Below, one piece after another: positions 1 through 7,500 of a stretch of DNA of 10,174 nt (position 1 is the stretch's first letter; each line of letters starts with the position of its first letter). The stretch is from an uncultured Clostridia bacterium. Lineage in GTDB: Bacteria > Bacillota > Clostridia > TANB77 > CAG-508. Below the pieces are notes generated by a model, which worked only from the letters and a program-made list of their open reading frames with translations, did no database searches and was not told the DNA's origin. The stretch covers positions 1-10,174 of the forward strand of contig CAKPLV010000022.1 of assembly GCA_934167735.1 (NCBI GenBank), written 5' to 3'. Position numbers and translations under genes: made by a program.

Positions 1-180
1 TAGTGATATTCCTTCTTTTTCATCTCCTATTATTGTTTCTTCTTTTGATTTTTTTGCTTGTGTTATTACTCCATTTTCTCCTGTTAGCATTGATATACTT
101 ATTCCTGCTAATATTAACAGAACTACTATTGTTACTACTAATGCTATTAATGTTATTCCTCTTTCTTTTATTTTTCTCAT
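1..180 (-). CDS. Type IV pilin-like protein, N-terminal part (runs off left edge)
   Basis: The minus strand from an ATG at 180-178 stays open for 60 codons to the window edge. It begins MRKIKERGITLIALVV and continues into a long aliphatic helix ending near residue 32, then LTGENGVITQAKKSKEE and a charged stretch. A short basic leader, a Gly, and a hydrophobic helix is the class III (prepilin) signal layout: PilD-type peptidase would cut after Gly8 and the helix would anchor or assemble the protein. The Glu usually found at mature position +5 is Ala here (I-T-L-I-A). Similar leaders followed by LTG-[DE]-NG are, from memory, common in gut Clostridia surface proteins. An AGGAG ribosome site lies 9 nt before the ATG, and the gene has its own promoter at 234-262. 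The C-terminal domain, hence the real role (pilus subunit, pseudopilin or surface protein), is outside the window. The plus-strand frame over this region is a Leu/Phe-rich shadow. Confidence 0.8.
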   Translation of the reverse strand, partial: MRKIKERGITLIALVVTIVVLLILAGISISMLTGENGVITQAKKSKEETIIGDEKEGISL

Positions 181-233
181 TTGTTTTTTCTCCTATATTT
201 TTAATAATTTTATTTGTTTAAATCTTTACAGAT

Positions 234-262
234 ATTATAAACATAAATTTTATTTTTTTCAA
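234..262 (-). promoter_or_regulatory. Sigma-A type promoter of the pilin-like gene
   Basis: On the minus strand TTGAAA (262-257) is followed after exactly 17 nt by TATAAT (239-234). Transcription would start near 227, giving a leader of about 45 nt with the AGGAG ribosome site. It lies downstream of the SSB terminator, so the pilin-like gene looks like a separate unit. Confidence 0.75.
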
Positions 263-315
263 CAGATTGTTATTTTTCTTTCATTTATTATGAAATATTT
301 TTCCATTTTATATTT

Positions 316-346
316 GAAAAAGGGAGTTTATAATTTAAACTCCCTT
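316..346 (-). terminator. Rho-independent terminator after the SSB gene
   Basis: AAGGGAGTTTA (320-330) and TAAACTCCCTT (336-346) form a perfect 11-bp stem with a 5-nt loop. Read on the minus strand the stem is followed by a run of T (317-321), as expected of an intrinsic terminator about 37 nt past the SSB stop codon. On the plus strand the stem is followed by an A-rich stretch, so it works in the minus direction only. Confidence 0.85.
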
Positions 347-382
347 AAAGAAAAAACATGTTGCTTTTGTTTTTCTATTTCA

Positions 383-1063
383 CTACTTAATTTTGTTTTT
401 AATATCAAAGATCGATATTTCATATGCTACTTTCTGTTGTGGTTCACTAAATGGATCTTCCGGCTTCTTTATATATTCCCGACTCTGGATTCTTCCATAA
501 ATGGCAACCTTTTCGCCAACCTCTAAATTTGCAGACCATTTTGCCGTTCCTTCCCATGTAATACATGGTATGTAGTCAGATTTCTTTTCTACCCGGTTAA
601 CAGCTATCATAATATCTGTTATTCTTTTCCCGAGAGGAGTTTCTCTGAATACCGGCTTTTTGCATACAAAGCCCTCAAGAAAGATTTCGTTCCTTTTGGG
701 GTCATCAGGAATTTCGTTGCAAACATTCATATTTTCCACACGAATGAACAGATCCAGGTGTATTTTATTACCTTCGTATCTATTGAAAGATTCAAATCTT
801 CCTTCAATCTCACACCATTTTCCTTCAACGTTATGACCATCTACAAAATAATCTGAAGCAATGATAGGAATATAGTCAATTGTATCACTATATCTATCAA
901 CTTTGACTCTTGTCTTGTAAAAAGTCTTTTTTCCTGATACATGACTAAATTCAAAGTCTGTTTCAAACCTTCCTGCTACAAAAACTTTGTTGCGATGAAT
1001 TGCGACTCTTTCAAGTTCACACTCATCAACTACATTTGTTCTCCAATCCCGTCCTTCGATCAT
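383..1063 (-). CDS. Single-stranded DNA-binding protein, two-OB-fold clostridial type
   Basis: 226 residues that read as two tandem OB-folds. The first (about 18-112) runs from RVAIHRNKVFVAGRF through KTFYKTRVKVDRYSDTIDYI to EIEGRFESFNRYEGNKIHL. The second (about 124-222) holds FLEGFVCKKPVFRETPLGK, SDYIPCITWEGTAKW and YGRIQSREYIKK. The second half strongly resembles the clostridial SSB-like family with conserved SDYIPCI and GRIQSREY stretches; such proteins bind single-stranded DNA in replication or repair. At about 226 residues it is longer than a canonical SSB (about 150-180) and lacks the acidic DDDIPF-like C-terminal tip, ending instead in DIKNKIK, so it may be an accessory paralogue. AGGAGG lies 10 nt before the ATG. 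Base composition differs from its neighbours: two 60-nt lines counted by hand give 38% and 42% GC, against 22% for a line in the neighbouring operon. Neither the rpsF/rpsR genes usual around the housekeeping ssb nor any mobility gene is visible. Confidence 0.85.
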   Translation of the reverse strand: MIEGRDWRTNVVDECELERVAIHRNKVFVAGRFETDFEFSHVSGKKTFYKTRVKVDRYSDTIDYIPIIASDYFVDGHNVEGKWCEIEGRFESFNRYEGNKIHLDLFIRVENMNVCNEIPDDPKRNEIFLEGFVCKKPVFRETPLGKRITDIMIAVNRVEKKSDYIPCITWEGTAKWSANLEVGEKVAIYGRIQSREYIKKPEDPFSEPQQKVAYEISIFDIKNKIK

Positions 1064-1133
1064 ATTATTATATCCTCCTGTATTAATTTTTTTGTTTATA
1101 GTACATGAAATAGAAAATTACTTTCTGCTTATT

Positions 1134-1156
1134 TATATACTAAATTTCAGTATATA
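1134..1156 (-). repeat. 8-bp inverted repeat in the SSB leader
   Basis: TATATACT (1134-1141) and AGTATATA (1149-1156) are perfect inverted arms with a 7-nt spacer. They sit about 70 nt before the SSB start codon, inside the predicted leader of about 130 nt. This could be an operator for a dimeric regulator or a weak RNA hairpin. It is AT-rich, so chance occurrence in such DNA is a real possibility. Confidence 0.35.
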
Positions 1157-1201
1157 TCTAAAGAAAAAATTTTCCCTTTAATATAAAATAAACACACCTT
1201 T

Positions 1202-1230
1202 ATTATAACATATTTTAGGATTTCTGTAAA
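1202..1230 (-). promoter_or_regulatory. Sigma-A type promoter of the SSB gene, overlapping the upstream CDS
   Basis: TTTACA (1230-1225) and TATAAT (1207-1202) are separated by 17 nt on the minus strand. The -35 box lies within the last codons of the CNNM-type gene (its stop is at 1217-1215) and the -10 just after it. Transcription would start near 1195, leaving a leader of about 130 nt before the SSB start. I see no convincing terminator between the two genes, so read-through from the upstream operon may add to SSB expression. Confidence 0.7.
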
Positions 1231-2516
1231 GTTTTGTAAATTTTGACCTTCAAAATTCGTCTATCTTCACATTCTTCTATTTTGAATGTTAATTCATCTG
1301 TTTCAATTAACATATCTTTATCTTTTTCATTTGGTATTCTTCCAAGTTCTTCTTGTAAATATCCAGATAATGTGTCATAATCGCCTTCTGGAATATGTGA
1401 GCCAAGAATTTTATTTACATCATATATAGGCATATTTCCTGAAACAATATATGTTTGTTCATCTATTTTTTCATATTCTTCTTCTATTTCATCATATTCG
1501 TCAAATATATCTCCAACAATTTCTTCTAATATATCTTCCATTGTTATAAGACCTGCTGTACCACCATATTCATCTACTACGATTGCAATTTGTTTTTTAT
1601 TTTTTTGCAACTCTTTAAATAATTCATTTATCAATTTATTTTGAGATACAAAATACGCTTCTTTCATCAAATTTTTAATTTTAAATGATTTTTTTTGAAT
1701 ACTTTTTATTAAATCTTTTATATATAATATTCCCTGTATTTCATCAATTGTTTCATCATAAACAGGTATTCTACTATGTTTGTAATCATCTTTTTTTATA
1801 ATTTCAAGCAATTCCTCTGATGTCATGTTCATATCAACAGCAAATATATCTGTTCTATGTGTCATTATTTCTGATACAGTAATATCATTAAATTCAAATA
1901 CATTATTTATAAGTTCTTTTTCTTCTTCCTCTATTGTTCCATTTTCATTTCCTTGATCTACCATCATTTTTATTTCTTCTTCTGTAACTATTTCTTCTTC
2001 ATTTTCTCCTACACCAAATAGTTTAGAAATTGAATTTGTGGTAATTGTAAGAAGCTTAACAAATGGTGCTGTTATTATTGATATTGTTCTTATTATTCCT
2101 ATTGTTGCAAAAGCAATCTTTTCATAATTTTTCATTGCAAACCTTTTTGGAACTAATTCCCCAAAAATTAAAGTGAAAAAAGATAATATTATTGTTATTA
2201 TTATTATTGAAATATTTTGCCATATTTCAACACCTATTGGAAATGTATTATTTAAAATAGGTGCTAATTTATATGCAAATGTATCTGAAGCAAATGCACT
2301 TGACAAAAATCCAGCAAGTGTAATTCCAATTTGAATAGTCGCCAAGAATTTACTTGGCGATTCTAACATTTTTTGTATTTTTTGTGCTTTTTTATTTCCT
2401 TCTTTTGCTTGTTTTTCAATTTTTTTATCATTTAATGATATAAATGCGATTTCGCTTGCTGCAAAAAAAGCATTAAAACATATTAATATAACTAAAATAA
2501 GTATTTGTGTAAACAT
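1215..2516 (-). CDS. CNNM/CorC-HlyC family membrane protein (hemolysin-like divalent cation transporter)
   Basis: 433 residues with the full architecture of the CNNM (DUF21)-CBS-CorC/HlyC family. The membrane domain (about 1-165) has an N-terminal helix ending in the conserved SEIA (21-24), further helices around 57-80, 100-118 and 133-155, and the family motif GELVPKR (119-125). A tandem CBS pair follows: first about 214-272, starting SEIMTHRTDIFAVD, second about 280-337, ending VVDEYGGTAGLITMEDILE and EEIVGDIFDEYDE. The C-terminal CorC_HlyC domain (about 350-430) carries YDVNKILGSHIPEGDYDTLS. Family members move or regulate Mg2+ and other divalent cations across the cytoplasmic membrane; some are annotated as hemolysins, which is usually a historical name. 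Length is normal. AAAGGAG lies 6-7 nt before the ATG, only 11 nt after the stop of the GGDEF gene, so it is the last gene of that operon and probably translationally coupled. Substrate cannot be read from sequence. Confidence 0.9.
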   Translation of the reverse strand: MFTQILILVILICFNAFFAASEIAFISLNDKKIEKQAKEGNKKAQKIQKMLESPSKFLATIQIGITLAGFLSSAFASDTFAYKLAPILNNTFPIGVEIWQNISIIIITIILSFFTLIFGELVPKRFAMKNYEKIAFATIGIIRTISIITAPFVKLLTITTNSISKLFGVGENEEEIVTEEEIKMMVDQGNENGTIEEEEKELINNVFEFNDITVSEIMTHRTDIFAVDMNMTSEELLEIIKKDDYKHSRIPVYDETIDEIQGILYIKDLIKSIQKKSFKIKNLMKEAYFVSQNKLINELFKELQKNKKQIAIVVDEYGGTAGLITMEDILEEIVGDIFDEYDEIEEEYEKIDEQTYIVSGNMPIYDVNKILGSHIPEGDYDTLSGYLQEELGRIPNEKDKDMLIETDELTFKIEECEDRRILKVKIYKTLQKS

Positions 2517-2527
2517 TCATTTCTCCT

Positions 2528-3454
2528 TTATACTTGTCTTCTATCTATTGCATAACTACTTCCAACAATAGATTTTGCCATATGTTTAACTTGAGCACCT
2601 ACTTCTCCTATTTCTAGTATATTTGAAAATCTATTTTTTTCTGCAATTACAACTCCTATTGAAATAGATGTTAATGTAAATTGTTCTATTATTCCTTTTC
2701 TATTTGCAACTTCTATATAACCTCTTTCGTTATCTTCTTCTGTAAAGAATTTTGTTACATTTTTATCAAATGTTGCAATTATTTCTTGACATACATCTTC
2801 AACATCAATTGATGGAACTATTGCGATAAAATCATCTCCACCAATATGACCTATAAATGAATCATTTGGGAATGATTTATGTATGCATTTTAGTATTGTT
2901 TGAGCTGTAAATTCTATTATTTCATCACCTTTTAAGAAGCCATATACATCATTATATGCTTTAAAGTTATCCAAATCTAAGTATAAAACAGCAAATTCTT
3001 CTTTTTTTGATATTCTCTTTTTTAGTTCTGCATGTATTTGTACATTTCCTGGCAATCCTGTTAATGCACTTATTCTTCTGTTTATTGTTAATAATCTATT
3101 TAAATTTTTTACTGTAAAATATAAATAATCAGCATCTACAGGCTTCTTTATATAGTATTCTACAGATTCTTTTAAAATATCCAATTTATGTTTTTTATCT
3201 GAATTTGATGATACAACAATTATTGGTGTTATTTTATTATCTTCATCTGTTCTAATTTTTCTGCACACTTCTATTACGTCTCTATCAATTGCATCTTCAT
3301 TTATTATAATAAGAAATGGAATATTTTTTAATGCAATATCTATTTGTTCAGTTTTTACTCCAATAAATTTGAATTCATTATCATTTTTAAATAATTCTTT
3401 AAAAATTGGTAAAGATGTTTCATCATCATCAATTATGTATATTTCTTGTATCAT
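2528..3454 (-). CDS. Receiver-like domain fused to GGDEF domain (diguanylate cyclase-type signalling protein)
   Basis: 308 residues, no membrane segment. Residues 1-120 form a response-regulator receiver fold: acidic pocket D9-D11, SS at 82-83, and the conserved Lys-Pro at K104-P105. The usual phospho-acceptor Asp, after the PFLIII strand, is Asn52 (NEDAID), so ordinary phosphorylation looks lost. Residues about 130-300 are a GGDEF domain: LTGLPGN, then LDLDNFKAYNDVYGFLKGD with the metal and guanine-binding set D160, N168 and D177, and the signature GHIGGDDF (202-209). The signature is GGDDF rather than GG[DE]EF, a conservative acid swap, so c-di-GMP synthesis is plausible but unproven. The RxxD inhibitory site is absent (P196-N-D-S199). 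The ATG lies 26 nt inside the end of the upstream gene, with a GAGGAGG site within that gene, indicating translational coupling. Confidence 0.85.
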   Translation of the reverse strand: MIQEIYIIDDDETSLPIFKELFKNDNEFKFIGVKTEQIDIALKNIPFLIIINEDAIDRDVIEVCRKIRTDEDNKITPIIVVSSNSDKKHKLDILKESVEYYIKKPVDADYLYFTVKNLNRLLTINRRISALTGLPGNVQIHAELKKRISKKEEFAVLYLDLDNFKAYNDVYGFLKGDEIIEFTAQTILKCIHKSFPNDSFIGHIGGDDFIAIVPSIDVEDVCQEIIATFDKNVTKFFTEEDNERGYIEVANRKGIIEQFTLTSISIGVVIAEKNRFSNILEIGEVGAQVKHMAKSIVGSSYAIDRRQV

Positions 3455-4388
3455 ATCTTCCTCCTCTAACAGCTTCTAATCCATTGATATTATATACTTG
3501 TACTTTTATTTTATTTTCTTTTCCGTCTTGTATTTCTATTTCATTATGGTATTTTGCATTATTAACTTCTACTGTATTTTCTACACCATCAATTGTTATA
3601 ACAACTTTTTCTATGCTTTGATCATCTTCTGCATCTATTATATAATATTTTTTATTATCTTTATTTTCCATTTTTAGAGATAGTGTTGGTTCAGTATCTC
3701 CAACTATTTTTTCTGTTTTTGTAGTTTTATTATCATTAATGTCAACAGCTTGAATTGTTAATGTGTGTGTTCCACTTTGAACATTTAATGTTCCTTCATA
3801 TTCGTTAGTACTAATATCTATTTTTTGTTCTGCATTTGAATCCCATTGATATGTTACATATTTTAAGTTGTTTGTACATGTTACTTTTACTTTTACACCA
3901 TTTGATACAGGTTCTAATGTTATCTGAGCTAAATTTGATGTATATTGTTTTTGATAAGAAACTGTTTGTCCTGATTCATCTTTTACTCTTATTGTTAGTG
4001 TATTAGTTCCTCCAATTAAATTTACAGATGTTTTTACTTCTTTTTGATTATTCCCATTTATAGTTGTTTCTTCTTCATTATTCCATTTGTATGCTACTTC
4101 AGTAATTCCTCTTATATGTTTAACATTTATTTGAACTTCTTGATTTTCATCATCTTTTGCTACATCTATTGTTGGTTTTGTATTTGCTTCTACAGTTTCA
4201 TTTATTCCCTTTTTAGCATATAAACTTCCTACTATTAAGCATATTCCTAAAATTATTATACTAATAGAAAAAAATATAACTATTGATTTTATGCTTAATT
4301 TTTTTGGCTCTTTTTTTGTTTTATAGTTATTATACTTATTATAATTATTATTTCTGGTTTCTGTTCCTGTTACTAATATTTGATTCAC
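3429..4388 (-). CDS. Single-pass membrane protein with three extracellular Ig-like repeats
   Basis: 319 residues starting at GTG (4388-4386): an overlapping upstream ATG is followed at once by TGA, and the extended site GGGGTGAT, matching the 16S tail with one change, sits 7 nt (counted from GGGG) before the GTG. Residues 1-30 are a polar Asn/Tyr/Lys-rich cytoplasmic tail. Residues about 31-57 are one uncleaved membrane helix ending LYAKK, so the rest is outside. Three repeats of about 75-80 residues follow (about 71-151, 153-231, 233-303). The first two are clearly duplicates: VAYKWNNEEETTIN / TNTLTIRVKDESGQTVSYQ and VTYQWDSNAEQKID / THTLTIQAVDINDNKTTKT. The third is more diverged. This beta-strand pattern resembles Ig-like or cadherin-like domains of bacterial surface proteins. 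No enzyme motif is visible and I do not recognise a named family. It is first in the operon with the REC-GGDEF and CNNM genes and could be a surface sensor or structural protein. Confidence 0.8.
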   Translation of the reverse strand: MNQILVTGTETRNNNYNKYNNYKTKKEPKKLSIKSIVIFFSISIIILGICLIVGSLYAKKGINETVEANTKPTIDVAKDDENQEVQINVKHIRGITEVAYKWNNEEETTINGNNQKEVKTSVNLIGGTNTLTIRVKDESGQTVSYQKQYTSNLAQITLEPVSNGVKVKVTCTNNLKYVTYQWDSNAEQKIDISTNEYEGTLNVQSGTHTLTIQAVDINDNKTTKTEKIVGDTEPTLSLKMENKDNKKYYIIDAEDDQSIEKVVITIDGVENTVEVNNAKYHNEIEIQDGKENKIKVQVYNINGLEAVRGGRYDTRNIHN

Positions 4389-4420
4389 ATAATCACCCCA
4401 TTGTTAATGTTTCTTTCTTG

Positions 4421-4449
4421 ATTATACCATAAGGATTTTTACTTGTAAA
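4421..4449 (-). promoter_or_regulatory. Sigma-A type promoter of the Ig-repeat/GGDEF/CNNM operon
   Basis: TTTACA (4449-4444), a 17-nt spacer, and TATAAT (4426-4421) preceded by TGG, an extended -10. Transcription would start near 4414, leaving a leader of only about 25 nt before the GTG start at 4388. No riboswitch or attenuator fits in that space. The promoter lies just downstream of the adhesin terminator, so the three-gene operon is independent of the adhesin gene. Confidence 0.8.
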
Positions 4450-4474
4450 TAAATTTGAAAGTATATTTTTCAAC

Positions 4475-4505
4475 AAAAAAGACCGATAAATTATCGATCT
4501 TTTTC
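4475..4505 (-). terminator. Rho-independent terminator of the adhesin gene
   Basis: Minus-strand RNA would read GATCGATAA-TTTATCGGTC followed by TTTTTT, a stem extended by flanking A/T pairs, beginning 6 nt after the stop codon at 4511. One position (4483/4497) pairs as G-U only in the minus-strand RNA; on the plus strand it would be a C-A mismatch. That supports function in the minus direction. Confidence 0.85.
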
Positions 4506-4510
4506 ATTTA

Positions 4511-7500
4511 TTATAATACAAATTTTTTGATTAATATTACTCCTCCAGCTATTGTTGCTAACAATCCTAATGTTAAAGAAATATATGTTTTGGGTGCACC
4601 TGTTGCAATTGATAATATTACTTTTGCAATATCTATATCATCTTCTCCTTCTTTTTGGTTATCAGGTGTTGAATCTCTATCTGGTACATCATAATCATTC
4701 TTATCTTCTGATATTTCAGCTGTATTTGTTTTTAATGCCAAATTATCTTCTCCATTTATCCATGTTAACAATACTTCTACTGTTGCACTTTCTCCTGGTT
4801 GTAATAATGTTCCTTCTAATTGTCTTGTAGAAATTACATTATTTCCTTCGTCTGTCCAATCTGGATTATCTTCTGCTACAAATGTTAAACCTTCTGGAAT
4901 ATAGTCTGTTATTTCTGTTGCATATCCTGGGATATCTCCTTCGTTTGTAATTTTGATTCCATATCCAAATTTAACTGTTACATTTTCTAATTTCTTTCTA
5001 TGTAATTCAACTTTAACAACTGGTTCTGGATCTTCTAATCCATTATATCCTGTTTCTGTTATAGTTTCTTTTCCATCTTCTATAACAATTACTTTTGTTA
5101 CATATTTTAATAATGCTAAATCAAAATATTCAACTTTAATGTTTTCTTTATCTTGATCATCTTCTCCTTCATTCCATTTATCTGGTTCTGAATCTTTATC
5201 CTTTACTGGATTTCCATTTTCATCTTCATCATCAGATATTTGAGCTTTGTTTGTAATAATTATTTGATTTGAATCTGGATCTTTTACTTTAAATGCAACT
5301 TGTACATCTTTATAATATAAAGTATTTCCATCAAATGCTTTTATTAAATTATCTTCTCCATTTGCTTTAGATAAATATTCTGTTTTTATTCTTACCGCTT
5401 TTTCTACATCTGTAGTTTCTTGATCATTTTCATCATACATTTTCCATTTATACTGTTGGTTTGTTTTATTATCTGGTAAATATTCTAGATATTCTGGAAT
5501 ATCATCAGATACTACTTTAGCATATCCTGAAATATCTCCTTCATTATATACTCTTATTGTATATATTACTGTATCTCCAACATGTGTTATTACTGGATCT
5601 TTTGTATGTTCATATGTAATATTTCCATCTTCAATTTTTGGTTGTGGTACTCTATTTGTTATGTCTTTATCTTGTACCTTTGTGATGAATTTTCTTAATG
5701 CTAAGTCAAAATCTTTTATATAGATTTTTTCAAAGTCATCATCATCTTCATTACCTGGAACATATGAATTATTTATTTCATCATCTTTATATGATGGTAA
5801 ATCTTTATCTTCTGGTAATTTTTTTGATGATTCTAAGTTATCTGATGTAGAATCTATATCTTTTGGAACTGTATTTCCATTATATCCATATTCTGATATT
5901 TCAGCTATATTTGTTAATTTATCTTTAGCTGACGCTTCATCAGATATTAAACATTCAATTTGTACATCATAATAATTTAATGTTGTTTTTCCATCAAATG
6001 CTTTTATTAATTTATCTGCAAGATAAGTTGTTGTTGCTTTTCTTCCATCATCTGATATTTGCCATCCGTATTTTTTATTTACTTCACTATCTTTTACAAA
6101 TGTTAAGTATGGTGGTAAGTGATCTGTAACTTTGCTTGCATATCCATCAATATCTCCTTCGTTATATACTCTTATTGTATATATAACTTTATCTCCAACT
6201 TGTACTCCTACTGGAGTTTTTGGATGATTATAAATAGCTGTTGTTGCTTCTCCACTAATTAATTTACTTACATCTACAACTGGTTCTCTTGTGTATTTAC
6301 CATTTGAATCTTTTAAATCTTTTCCATTTACAGATGTAATGAATTTTCTTAATGATAAGTCAAAACATTGTAATTTTATTCTTTCAATATCTTGATCATC
6401 TTCTCCATCAATCCATTTATCTGTTGTTGAGTCTATATCGTCTATTGGATTACCATCTTTGTCACTATCATCTGAGATTTGAGCATAGTTTACTAATACT
6501 CTATTTGATGTAGCTTTTTCTACAACTCTACATAGAACTTGTGCATCTATATAGTCTGGATTATCATTACTTATTGGTGATTCTGGATCTAGCGCTTTTA
6601 ATAAGTTTGCTGTATAATTTGCATCTCCTTCTACAGAATTTAATTCTGCACCTTGTCCTTTAGCATACCATGTTGTTGTTACAACTTGTCTTCCATCTGA
6701 ATCATATCCTTCTAGATTCCAAATACCATTATATTCTTCATTTTCTGAAACAAATTCAAGTCCAATTGGTAATGTATCTTTTATTTTGCTTGCATATCCA
6801 TCAACTTCACCTTCATTATATACTCTTATTGTATATAAAACATAATCTCCTGGTTCAACTGTTAATGCTGCTTTTGAATCTTCTTTATATGTAACTTTTC
6901 CTTTTGCAATTGCTGTTACAACTGGTGCTCTTAAATATACACCATCTATGTTTCCTGTATCTGTGATATATTCTCCTGGCTCGATATTTTGATCTTTACT
7001 TATTGCTGCTATATGTTTGAATAGTGCAAGGTCTAATATTTTTTCTACTGGATTTATTACTAATTTTTCAAAGTCATCATCGTCTTGTTCACCTTTGTAG
7101 TAATAATCTTTGTTTGATAAATCTTCTGGATTTTCTGTATTTCCTTTGTAGTTTTCCATGTTGTCTTTATTTACTGCTGGTGCTGTTTCTGGTTGTGAAT
7201 CTCTATCAACTGCTACTTTTCCTGAATCTGAATCATATGCACCACTTATCCATGCAACATTTGTTAATACTTTTTTAAGTTTTTCATCAGCTTTTTCTAC
7301 AACTTTACATTTTATTGTAAGTGTTTCATAATCTAATCCATTTTCTTTTTTATATGATGCTATACTTGTAGCTGTATTTATAAGATCTAATGTTATTGTA
7401 TTTGTTGTTGTATTATATTTTAATTGATATGTATTTTTATTGTTACCATTTTTATCTTTTGATGTTATAACTTCTGGATTTTCTGTTGAACTTATTAGAC

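Noticed and set aside
3..221. Plus-strand Leu/Phe-rich frame that could be read as a small membrane protein
   Set aside because: It is the antisense of the pilin-like start. The minus strand has promoter, ribosome site and a recognisable leader; Leu/Phe richness is what AT-rich coding DNA gives when read backwards.
290..526. Plus-strand 78-codon frame
   Set aside because: It covers the terminator and the antisense of the SSB end, and shows no ribosome site or family resemblance.
1161..1214. Terminator after the CNNM-type gene
   Set aside because: The interval has T-runs and short AAAG/CTTT arms but no stable stem, so no terminator is claimed.
2518..2520. Alternative ATG 4 nt upstream of the CNNM-type start
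   Set aside because: It is out of frame with the protein and closer to the AAAGGAG site than usual; the ATG at 2516 opens the conserved frame.
4389..4420. Possible c-di-GMP riboswitch before the GGDEF operon or the adhesin
   Set aside because: The leaders are about 25 and 28 nt, too short for such an aptamer, and no conserved core is visible.
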